Below, piece by piece: positions 56,868-64,000 of a stretch of 64,000 bases of DNA. Source of the stretch: JAIOQJ01 sp963718635 (GTDB taxonomy: Bacteria; Planctomycetota; Planctomycetia; Gemmatales; Gemmataceae); NCBI GenBank assembly GCA_963718635.1, contig OY970367.1, positions 1,984,001 to 2,048,000 on the forward strand, read 5' to 3'. The notes under the pieces were generated by a model, which worked only from the letters and a program-made list of their open reading frames with translations, was not told the DNA's origin and did no database searches. Within the stretch, counting starts at the first letter, position 1. Each line of letters begins with the position of its first letter. A program made the position numbers and the translations under genes.

Positions 56868-57407
56868 TTATCTCCTAAAGCGCGAACGGAAGCCGCCCGA
56901 CGAAGTAGTGATGATCGTTGGCGTTTCAGTGGTCGTGGTTGCTGCCGTTGGCTGAACGACAGGCGGCGTCGAAGATGCAATAGGCTTTGGCGCTGCGACA
57001 GGCGCATTCGCTAAAGGGGGCTGAGAATAATTGGCTGGGGCAGGGTAGCCCTGCGTCGGATAAGGTTGAACGCCGTTCTGTTGCGGATAGCCGTAGAGCC
57101 AGGGATTCGCTTGACCGCCGGTGTAATTGTAGATCGACTGCTGATACGTGCTCGGATAGGCGGGGATATAACCGCCGTGGTGCGGCCCTTGGACATATTG
57201 GAACTGATAGGCATAGCCGTAATCGTAGGGACCATAGTTGAAGAGCGGCCCTTCGAAGTTGCTTCCGGGACAGAACTTCAACGCCACGCTGCCGAGCCAA
57301 CCAAAGCCTGCACTGCTTTGCGGCGAATTCCAAAAAGCACTCGATGTTGCCGGGACCAGCCCGAGCGAAAGAAGTGCGAACGTCGTAGCCAAAAGCAGCT
57401 TTTTCAT
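56868..57407 (-). CDS. Secreted Tyr/Pro/Gln-rich protein
   Basis: About 179 residues. MKKLLLATTFALLSLGLVPA plus TSSA is a signal sequence; start at 57407 removes 20 residues of doubtful leader. The mature part has FGWLGSVALKFCPGSNFEG, then repeated Tyr/Gly/Pro blocks (NYGPYDYGYAYQFQYVQGP, GYIPAYPSTYQQSIYNY), and ends with a Thr-rich and Ser/Arg-rich tail (TTTTETPTIITTSSGGFRSR). It looks like a planctomycete surface or wall protein; no domain recognised. Confidence 0.65.
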   Translation of the reverse strand: MKKLLLATTFALLSLGLVPATSSAFWNSPQSSAGFGWLGSVALKFCPGSNFEGPLFNYGPYDYGYAYQFQYVQGPHHGGYIPAYPSTYQQSIYNYTGGQANPWLYGYPQQNGVQPYPTQGYPAPANYSQPPLANAPVAAPKPIASSTPPVVQPTAATTTTETPTIITTSSGGFRSRFRR

Positions 57408-57745
57408 TGCACGAATCCTGTCAATGACCACCCAGCCACGGCCTTGCCATAAGACCGCACTCCACATGGCAACGAAGGATTGCCGCTATTCGACCGTTTG
57501 TCCATCGTTCATGCGGGATTGATCAATAGCGCGGATGAATTCCACTGCGAAGCCTCGGTATAATCAGCGGAAATAGTCGTCTTGCAATCGCCCGTTTCGC
57601 AACGCTGACTTTACCCCTATCTTTCCTCACTTTCCACTTAACCCACAACTTCCGCATACGACGAAATATCGTCAAGTTTCCCCTCTCTTATCGCTGATAC
57701 TACATCTAAGCAGCACACGTTTTGTTTCGAACCGAAGGAGTCGGG

Positions 57746-59278
57746 ATGATGGCGAACATCTTACGGCGTTGGTTGTCTCAGGTTATGCCGCCGGCTTCTC
57801 CTACCCGTCCACGCACCTTTCGGCCTCGGTTGGAGATTTTGGAAGAGCGCGAATGCCCGGCCGTCTTCAATGTTCCGGCGGGCAATGTGGCAATGCTCAT
57901 CGCAGATCTAACGATCGCCAACTCGAACAATCAAGCCGACGTCATCAATCTCACGCGCAGCGTCTATAGCATCACGGCCGCGAACAACAACCTAGGGCCC
58001 AATGTCGGTTCGAGCGGCTTGCCGATCATCGGGCCGGACAATTCCGCCAACCCTCTGGCACCCGCCAACACCCTGACGATCAATGGCAACGGCGCCACCA
58101 TCACACGTTCGGCGACAGCGCTCACCAATTTCCGCATCGTCAACGTCGTCGGCGGTCGGCTCTTCCTAAACGACGTGGCCATCACCAATGGCTCGACCGA
58201 CACCGGCTTCGGCGGCGGCATTCGCGTCGCCGATCCGACCGGTGTGAATGGAACGCTCGATAACCTCCTCCTGCGAAACAGCCTTATAGCCGGCAATCGC
58301 AGCAGCGGCGACGGCGGCGGCGTCGGCATCGTCGCCGGCGGCAAAGCGACGATCATCAACACCACCGTTTCGGGGAACACAGCGGCCAACCTCGGCGGCG
58401 GCATCACCCAACTCAACATTGCCGTCGGCTCGACCATCGTCAACTCGACGGTCGCCAACAACGTCGCCAACAACACCAATGCGGCAGCCGAAGTCGGCGG
58501 CGGCATCAATGTTGAAGGCGGCACCATGAACTTGAGCAATACGCTCGTGGCCGGCAACCATCGGAATTCGGCAGCCGGTCCCGAAGATGATCTCGGCTCC
58601 AGCCAATTGAGCAATGCCGTGCCGGCGCCAGTCATCAACGCCCGCAATTCCTTATTCCAGATTACTCCAACCGGCCTTGGCATCACCGGTCTGAATCGCG
58701 CCAATGTCATCGGGCTGAATCCACAGCTCGGGCCGTTGCAAAACAACGGCGGCCAAACGCCGACGCATGCGATTCTGACCCCCACCAGCCCGGCCGTCGA
58801 TGCCGGCGATGCGACCCTGATTCCCGGCGCCGACCCGGTCAACAATCAGCCGAACAACATCAGCGATCAGCGCGGACCCGGCTTCAACCGCGTCATTAAC
58901 GGGCAGGTCGATATCGGCGCTTACGAATTTCAGCCGGTTGCTGTCGCCGTCGGGCTCGGCGTCAGCCCCGCAACTTCTGTAGTCGGGCAGCCGGTGACGT
59001 TCACGGCTACTGTCTCGGGCGTGGCGGCCAATTCGAACATTCCGCAAGGGACGGTCACGTTCATCGTGGATGGAATGCCAATCGCAACCATCACTCTGGT
59101 GAACGGTACAGCATCCTTTACCACTGCCGGCCTGGCCGTCGGCAATCACACGGTTCAAGCGGTCTACAACCCCGCGCTTGTCGGCAATTATGGCTTCGCC
59201 ACGGGGTCATCCACGGCGGCCATCGAACGCGTCTTGGCTGCGAATGTTCCGCCAATCGGCCGACGCTGGCGCCGCTAA
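57746..59278 (+). CDS. Surface beta-helix protein with planctomycete leader and Ig-like domain
   Basis: About 510 residues. N-terminal RPRLEILEERECPAVFN is the LE..E.R.CP signal-like motif seen in planctomycete surface proteins. A right-handed beta-helix follows (ITNGSTDTGFGGGIRV, NSLIAGNRSSGDGGG, NTTVSGNTAANLGGGI, NTLVAGNHRNSAAGPEDD), then the choice-of-anchor region with AVDAGDATLIPGADP and DQRGPGFNRVINGQVDIGAYEF. Near residues 415-500 an Ig-like domain (VSPATSVVGQPVTFTATVS) ends the protein. The ribosome-binding site GAAGGAG (57734-57740) supports this start. Confidence 0.85.
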   Translation: MMANILRRWLSQVMPPASPTRPRTFRPRLEILEERECPAVFNVPAGNVAMLIADLTIANSNNQADVINLTRSVYSITAANNNLGPNVGSSGLPIIGPDNSANPLAPANTLTINGNGATITRSATALTNFRIVNVVGGRLFLNDVAITNGSTDTGFGGGIRVADPTGVNGTLDNLLLRNSLIAGNRSSGDGGGVGIVAGGKATIINTTVSGNTAANLGGGITQLNIAVGSTIVNSTVANNVANNTNAAAEVGGGINVEGGTMNLSNTLVAGNHRNSAAGPEDDLGSSQLSNAVPAPVINARNSLFQITPTGLGITGLNRANVIGLNPQLGPLQNNGGQTPTHAILTPTSPAVDAGDATLIPGADPVNNQPNNISDQRGPGFNRVINGQVDIGAYEFQPVAVAVGLGVSPATSVVGQPVTFTATVSGVAANSNIPQGTVTFIVDGMPIATITLVNGTASFTTAGLAVGNHTVQAVYNPALVGNYGFATGSSTAAIERVLAANVPPIGRRWRR

Positions 59279-59294
59279 CAACGGCGAAATTAAG

Positions 59295-59323
59295 AGTCGC
59301 CTTTCGCTCCGCGAAAGGCGACT
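59295..59323. repeat. TTTCGC inverted repeat (R8), compact copy
   Basis: AGTCGCCTTTCGC TCC GCGAAAGGCGACT: arms 13 bp, loop 3 nt. Matches the outer arms of 552-602. It lies 16 bp past the stop of the beta-helix gene. Confidence 0.75.
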
Positions 59324-59406
59324 TATTCGGCAACTTATTTTCGCGGGCTCAAAGCGAGACATTGACAGAGCATGTTGGGCATTGACGCCATTGAAGGAGC
59401 ACGACG

Positions 59407-60893
59407 ATGAAACGCTGGATCGCCGCCCTGTTCGTTGGACTTGCTGGCGCCGGGTCAACCTGGGGGCAATCGCCGGCCTTCCATCAAGTGGCCCCCAGCT
59501 ATCTGGGGGATGGCGGCCCGCTGCCGTCGATGCCGGCGCCGCCGAGCACTTCCGATTTACAATTGCGCTCTGCGCGCAGCTTCCCGCTTCGGGCGTGACC
59601 ATGCCGCCGCCGCCGATCGTCGTGCCCGGCATGTCGCCGGCGATGCTCAAGCCGCCGACCAGCGTGGTTGCCGATCTGAACGCCCCGTATGCCGAACCCT
59701 ATGAAGCGCCGCCGGTGAACCTTGGCGCTTCGGAGTTTGCCATGCCCCCGGGTGGCCCCACGAACTCCGCGCCCTGCTTCTGGATGAATACGGACTATCT
59801 GTTCTGGTGGATGAAGAAGGCGCCCTTGCCGACTCCGCTGGTGGTGACCGGCCCATCGACCGATCCCTTTCCCGGCGCGCTCGATCAACCGAACACCAAA
59901 GTTCTGTATGGCGGGCACGGCATTGGCTTCAATCCCTTCTCCGGCGTTCGCACTAGCCTGGGTCTTTGGTTCGGCAACGACAACCGCTTCGGCTTCGAGA
60001 TGACCGGCTTCATTCTCGAACAGAAAGCGAACCAGTTCCGTGCGTCCGGCGGAGCGACCGGCAACCCGTTTATCGCTAGGCCGTTCATCAACGCGCAGAC
60101 AGGCTTTGAGAACGTTTACTTCGTCTCGCAGAATTTTGCCGATCTCGATCGCTCTGCCTTTATGACCGGCGGCATCGATGTATCCTCCAAGACACGCACC
60201 TGGAGTTGGGAAGCCAACGGCCTCTATAACTTCAACCGGGATGAATCGACTTCGACGAGCGTGATCACCGGTTTCCGCTCGGTGGGCCTGCGCGAAAAAC
60301 TGCACATCAGCGAATCGTTGCAAAATCTCAACCCCGGCGGAGGCGTCTTCTATCTGGGCTCGCCGGTCGATCCTTCCACGCGCGAACTAACCTTTGACAA
60401 GTTTGATGCCCAGAACACCTTTTACGGCGGCACCTTGGGTCTGCGCTCCCACATCGAGTATGGCCGACTGAGCGTCGACCTGACAGGCAAAGCCTCGATC
60501 GGCGTCATTCAACAATTAGTTGATGTTGAAGGCTTCACCGCCATTGATGCACCGAACGGCAAAATCGCGGCGATCACTCCCGGCGGCGTATATGCCGTGG
60601 CCTCGAACATCGGCCGGCATTATCAGGAACGCTTTGGCGTCGTGCCCGAAGGCAATATCAACCTCTCCTATGAAATGACCAAGAACGTGTTCTTTCGTGC
60701 CGGCTACTCCTTCCTCTACATAAACAGCGTCTTACGGCCCGGCAACCAAATTGACCGCAACGTGAACCCCGCCCTTGTCCCCTCCGACGCCACCTTCGGC
60801 ACCGGCGGCGGACCTAATAGCCCGGTATTCCCTTTCCACACATCCAGCGTCTGGTTGCAAGGCGCCAACCTCGGATTCGAGTTCCGCTACTAG
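59407..60893 (+). CDS. BBP7-family outer membrane beta-barrel protein (frame change near 59575)
   Basis: MKRWIAALFVGLAGAGSTWG is a signal sequence, with a GAAGGAG ribosome-binding site at 59394. The frame breaks near 59575 in a GCGCGC run; one CG added restores LCAQLPASGVTMPPPPIVVP, or nearly so. The body has Gly/Phe-rich beta strands typical of BBP7 barrels: CFWMNTDYLFWWMKKAPLPT, GHGIGFNPFSGVRTSLGLWF, FGFEMTGFILEQ, ending FHTSSVWLQGANLGFEFRY. It is inserted in the outer membrane; role unknown. About 496 residues. Confidence 0.8.
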
Positions 60894-61144
60894 CTTAGGG
60901 GAGCTACGCGAGCCTCCGCGACTAAACGAGCCGATATTTTTCGAAATTCGTTTAGCCGCAAGTCGTAGGGTTTCCGGAGACTCGCGTGCCCCAGCCCAAC
61001 TAGTAGGTCGCGAGTTTTCGGATGGTCCCTATTGCCGTGATTTTGTTAGGGAACGCAAAAAGGGGACGGGCATGCCCGTCCCCCTTTTCCGGGTGTCCTG
61101 TCTTTTCCTGTCTTTGCCTGTCTTTAATCATCTAACTAGCGACA
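60894..61144. other. Convergent intergenic with palindromes
   Basis: Between the convergent BBP7 and LRR genes lie a long imperfect inverted repeat (60909-60993), a strong palindrome (61057-61088, GGGGACGGGC/GCCCGTCCCC with flanking A and T runs), and TGTCTT-type tandem repeats (61097-61130). The palindrome could terminate transcripts from both sides. Confidence 0.65.
61057..61088. terminator. Bidirectional terminator-like palindrome
   Basis: AAAAAGGGGACGGGC, AT, GCCCGTCCCCCTTTT. The stem is followed by four or five T on each strand, and convergent genes end on either side (60893 and 61145). The AAAAGGGGAC start matches the element inserted at 63778-63889, so it may have come from that repeat family. 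Confidence 0.6.
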
Positions 61145-62316
61145 TCATTTGCTATAATTTATTGCGCAGTTTGGCAAGCTGATTCTTAAATTGGCAATGG
61201 TGATAGTGTTAAGCCCAGTGTTTGCCAAGTTCAATCGCTTTAGATGCTGCATCTGATTCAGGTATGCGACTACATCATTATTGATTTTCGTGCCTGACAA
61301 ATCTAAGCTATCTAATTTCTTGAGATCAACGATATGGCTAACCCCACCCGTCGTAACCGCCGTATTTGCCAAATCCAACGAGATCAATTTTGTGAATTTC
61401 TCCAATCCCTTAAGAGATTGGTCCCCAACCTTTGTATTAGCCAAGTTTAGGTGAAGAATTGCACATCCTTCAGCCAACTTACTCAAATGTTCACCCCTAA
61501 TAGCGGTCGAAGCGAGATCTAAAGTAGAAAGTCGTCTTAAAACCAGCCAAGCTTCCCAATCCCTCATCCGTAATTTTCGTACCGCCCAAATCTAGTTGTT
61601 CTAACGCAGTGAGCAGAGCTATATCAGAAAGCGACCCATCTGAAATGCAAGTGTCCGAAATATTTAAGCTTCTCAGACGTTTCAATGCACCAAGATGTTT
61701 GATACCTTCATCGGTGACCGGAGTACTTTCCAGCGACAGGACCTCTAAGCTTAAAATTAGCTTAACATGTTTTAGTGAGGAATCAGTAATTTTAGTACTA
61801 GCTAGTTCAAGTTCTCGTAAATGCTTCAAGGCTATCAACTCCCCCATTCGCGCGCCCGTCACTAAGGTTAGGTTCATTTTCAGCACCCGTAATTGAGAAA
61901 GAACTTTTAAGCTTTCAAAACTTTCATCAGTGAGGTTTGTGGCGGCCAGGTAAATCTCTTGGAGTTGAGTGAGGCCAATCAATTCCTTCATTCCCACGTC
62001 CGAAATGCGTGTTGCACTCAAATGCAGGCTTTCGAGTCGTTGCATCTGACCAATAGTTCTTAAACATTTGTCGTTGACCTTGGTATTCCCGATACACAGT
62101 ACCTTAAGATTGCGCAGCTAGAAGCTTTCGCAACACCTCGTCTCCAGCTTTTGAGTTGTTCAGATCGACTTTGAATATATCACGGCTCGCCTTGTTTTCC
62201 TGATAGAAAGTTGTCCCGCCAAGCTGTTCTATAGATTTAATCACTTCACTGGTATCGTCCGCAGAGTATGCGAATGACTTAATGGCAAGTAACATCATCA
62301 GGCATGTCGTCTTCAT
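61145..62316 (-). CDS. Secreted leucine-rich-repeat protein (two frame changes)
   Basis: About 390 residues. MKTTCLMMLLAIKSFAYSAD is a signal sequence. After LLAA a frame change near 62113 (a CG loss) leads to NLKVLCIGNTKVNDKCLRTI; then many 24-residue LRRs of the L..L.L..T.(I/V)(T/S)D type follow: LESLHLSATRISDVGMKELI, LRELELASTKITDSSLKHV, LRSLNISDTCISDGSLSDI. Near 61540 a T-run change shifts the frame, leading to LSTLDLASTAIRGEHLSKLA and LDSLDLSGTKINNDVVAYLN to the end. LRRs often bind proteins. It lies 140 bp after the end of the RHS gene. Confidence 0.75.
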
Positions 62317-62455
62317 TATCTGGTCCTCACCTGCTTTAAGCACTCGAACTTAAGTTGCAAAAGTGCGTTGGAAGCGACACCTTTCTCTGGAAGCACTCCG
62401 TATGATAGTGCGACCTTGATTATTATGTGCGGCTACTTACGCGGTTTTGGATACT

Positions 62456-63775
62456 CTAGCCATGAATTAGCGACGTTGGCCTCCCCCAACCCCCAACAGA
62501 CTCCTGACTCACATATACTATGCTATTGAACAGCGCCGCGTATTTCCGCCCGTTTTCGGGGTTGTCCCCCAAGTTGCATGCCTCAAGGCGGACTATTGCA
62601 TCAGGGCTAAGCGACTGTCGAATGGTTGCTAGTCGTTCAGCGTTTGCCCCTAGAGTCACCGTGTTGATGTTCTCAGCTCCATCAACGAGTTTATAATCAT
62701 TAGGATTATACGTCGATGAGGTCGAAGCATTAAAGCCCATGAAAATGCCGTCCCCACTTGGACCGCTATGCCCACCTATGATCAGGGTGCCAATAGACCC
62801 CGGAGGAAATGACTTTAGACGTTCAGCGATATCTTTGACAGATAAGGCGTCATTGTATATGTATACTTTTTTGCCAAATTCTTCTCTGGCTTCTACGGCC
62901 CAATTTTCCCTCTCCGAATTGTAGTTGCCACTTGCCGTTTTCAGCTGCGGGTTCCCCGCAACGAAAATGACGGTGTGCTTCCCTTTACTTCCCTTTGCGG
63001 GCAGTTCCGGATTATCAACAACTGTTTTGAATCGGTACTTACCCATTTTTCCGTCTGAAGCATCTGAGAGCGTCAACAGAAGCTCGCCGGGGCTGACTGG
63101 TTCAGACGGACCAGGATTGGGCAGATACTGTCCCTCGACATTTTTGGCGCCTACGATAACCTTGTTGGGTATATATTGGATTTTCTTTGGCAAATCTTGC
63201 AGCCCACTCCGATCCACCGCATTCGTCCCATCATTCCCCGCATACTCGCTAGGATTAGGCCCTGCATCCAGTCCTGTCGGATCTTGACTGATCCACTGGC
63301 CGAGCGAAGCCAAATAAGCCCGATTCTGAGCAAAGTACAAACCGGTGGCGCTGGAGTAGACGAACCCGGTGAACGCAATTTTTCCGGTCCAGTTGCTGTT
63401 GGTTTCGCCCGTGATGTTGCCGAAGGCGTCGTAGGTGATGGTGTCTTGCAGGTTGCCGCTGGAATCAAGAACATCGCGCACGGAGCCGAGGCGGTCGGTT
63501 AGCAGCCAAGCGGTCGATGCCAAGCCGCTGCGGGCGAGGGCGTTGCAGTTGGCGTCGAACAAGAAACGTTCAATGACGGTGCCGCTTCCGTCGAGTTGCA
63601 TCACGACCGGGTTTGCTTGTTGATTGATGCCGGTGGTTGCGCTGGTTACATCGTGGACCCACGCTGTTACCGCTGCTGGCCCAACAGTCGGCGTCACGGT
63701 TTCGGAGAGCATGTCGCCGAATGGGTCGTAGACGTAGCTTACCGTTTGCAGAACAGCGCCGGCTAAGAAAAGGGG
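62456..63775 (-). CDS. RHS repeat protein, C-terminal part with variable tip domain
   Basis: The frame is open from a stop at 63776-63778 and reads SYVYDPFGDMLSETVTPTVG, DANCNALARSGLASTAWLLTDRLGSVRDV, TYDAFGNITGETN and GQWISQDPTGLDAGPNPSEYAGNDG, the RHS core ending. About 250 residues of unrelated tip follow, including SIGTLIIGGHSGPSGDGIFM and PDAIVRLEACNLGDNPENGR. The GH and AC(N) motifs at the ends of beta strands recall the His/Cys pair of clan CD (caspase-like) peptidases. The region upstream is interrupted by the repeat at 63778-63889. A true start codon is not in the window. Confidence 0.75.
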   Translation of the reverse strand, partial: PLFLAGAVLQTVSYVYDPFGDMLSETVTPTVGPAAVTAWVHDVTSATTGINQQANPVVMQLDGSGTVIERFLFDANCNALARSGLASTAWLLTDRLGSVRDVLDSSGNLQDTITYDAFGNITGETNSNWTGKIAFTGFVYSSATGLYFAQNRAYLASLGQWISQDPTGLDAGPNPSEYAGNDGTNAVDRSGLQDLPKKIQYIPNKVIVGAKNVEGQYLPNPGPSEPVSPGELLLTLSDASDGKMGKYRFKTVVDNPELPAKGSKGKHTVIFVAGNPQLKTASGNYNSERENWAVEAREEFGKKVYIYNDALSVKDIAERLKSFPPGSIGTLIIGGHSGPSGDGIFMGFNASTSSTYNPNDYKLVDGAENINTVTLGANAERLATIRQSLSPDAIVRLEACNLGDNPENGRKYAALFNSIVYVSQESVGGWGRPTSLIHG

Positions 63776-63777
63776 CT

Positions 63778-63889
63778 AAGAAAAGGGGACAGCGTACTTT
63801 TACAAGCCGAAGGGAAAAACAAAGGGGGAAAAACAAAGGGGTCGGGAGTCATTCCGGAACGACTCCCGACCTCGCTGTCCCCTTTTCTT
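63778..63889. repeat. IR-bounded insertion in the RHS gene
   Basis: Perfect 17-bp terminal repeats AAGAAAAGGGGACAGCG (63778-63794) and its complement (63873-63889). Between them: tandem GGGAAAAACAAAGG copies and a palindrome GTCGGGAGTC..GACTCCCGAC (63841-63870). GGCTAAGAAAAGG is duplicated at the left end (63761-63786). The in-frame TAG and TGA within it interrupt the RHS frame. Confidence 0.75.
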
Positions 63890-63898
63890 GGCTTTTCA

Positions 63899-64000
63899 CC
63901 GACCCAGTTTTCCGCGTCGCCTTTTTTCGTCCTGCATGTAGGCAGTGCCCGGATCACCGCTGCTGCCGAGGCGGTCGCTGGTTACATGATGATTGGAATC
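63899..64000 (-). CDS. Possible upstream RHS fragment
   Basis: Upstream of the insertion, in the same phase as the RHS frame, DSNHHVTSDRLGSSGDPGTA then YMQDEKRRRGKLGR reaches a TGA at 63896-63898. The first part resembles the between-repeat text of RHS proteins, so I think the gene continued past the right edge of the window and was cut by the repeat, but the sequence is too short for certainty. Confidence 0.35.

Noticed and set aside
59178..59406. Earlier start of the BBP7 gene, in the frame of its main part
   Set aside because: That reading overlaps the end of the beta-helix gene and lacks a signal sequence; the ATG at 59407 has a clear ribosome-binding site and a signal peptide but lies in another frame because of the CG loss.

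Overview
The window looks like a chromosome segment of a planctomycete (Planctomycetota; Gemmata-type relatives are my best guess). Support comes from gene families largely restricted to, or expanded in, that phylum: a cytochrome-like DUF1549/DUF1553 protein, two DUF1501 proteins (one with a clear twin-arginine leader), a DUF1559 prepilin-like protein, a DUF1080 protein, a BBP7-type beta-barrel protein, a secreted protein with the LE.LE.RECPA leader typical of planctomycete giant/surface proteins, Uma2 nucleases, and a very high density of dispersed palindromic repeats. This is inferred from family recognition only; no database search was possible.

Layout. 1-13 kb: tail of a DUF4058 protein, a repeat-rich gap, DUF2283, a zinc-ribbon membrane protein, an FtsX-type permease, a secreted protein and the DUF1549/DUF1553 gene. 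A block of small accessory genes (DUF4058-like, two Uma2 paralogues, hicBA) then separates the latter from its usual DUF1501 partner. 13-25 kb: a four-repeat secreted protein, an ExeA-type AAA ATPase plus a degenerate CpsD-like protein, a nine-copy palindrome array, a ribbon-helix-helix/zinc protein, a group II decarboxylase, a response-regulator/HATPase protein, a degenerate rhomboid, an FmdB-type zinc ribbon, folC, a secreted protein and an aminotransferase. 25-42 kb: DUF1080 and TIM-barrel proteins, an acyltransferase, infA, a CAP-domain protein, a decayed IS4-like transposase in a nest of repeats, a ceramidase-like hydrolase, a Ser/Thr kinase, a GT4 and a membrane glycosyltransferase-like protein bracketed by two near-perfect long hairpins, a DUF1559 protein and an Nramp transporter. 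42-56 kb: a beta-propeller-like secreted protein, a second DUF1501, an ABC-2 permease, a TIM-barrel isomerase, a DUF4349 lipoprotein, a large composite repeat array, a copper amine oxidase, queD-queC (queuosine precursor synthesis), a TPR-like protein and a sulfatase. 56-64 kb: small Pro/Tyr-rich secreted proteins, a beta-helix surface protein, the BBP7 barrel, a secreted leucine-rich-repeat protein and the C-terminal part of an RHS protein with a possible cysteine-peptidase-like tip.

A window-wide oddity shapes the annotation: at least 22 otherwise good genes or gene parts are split by single frame changes. In about nine of these, restoring one CG/GC dinucleotide to a short CGCG run repairs the protein exactly; others sit in A or T runs. 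I treat these as one gene each and give the break position. They most likely reflect sequence/assembly error, but a real contraction bias is not excluded. No tRNA, rRNA or CRISPR array was seen. The strongest 'structure' signals are at least eight families of palindromic repeats, several of which show compensating base changes between copies.
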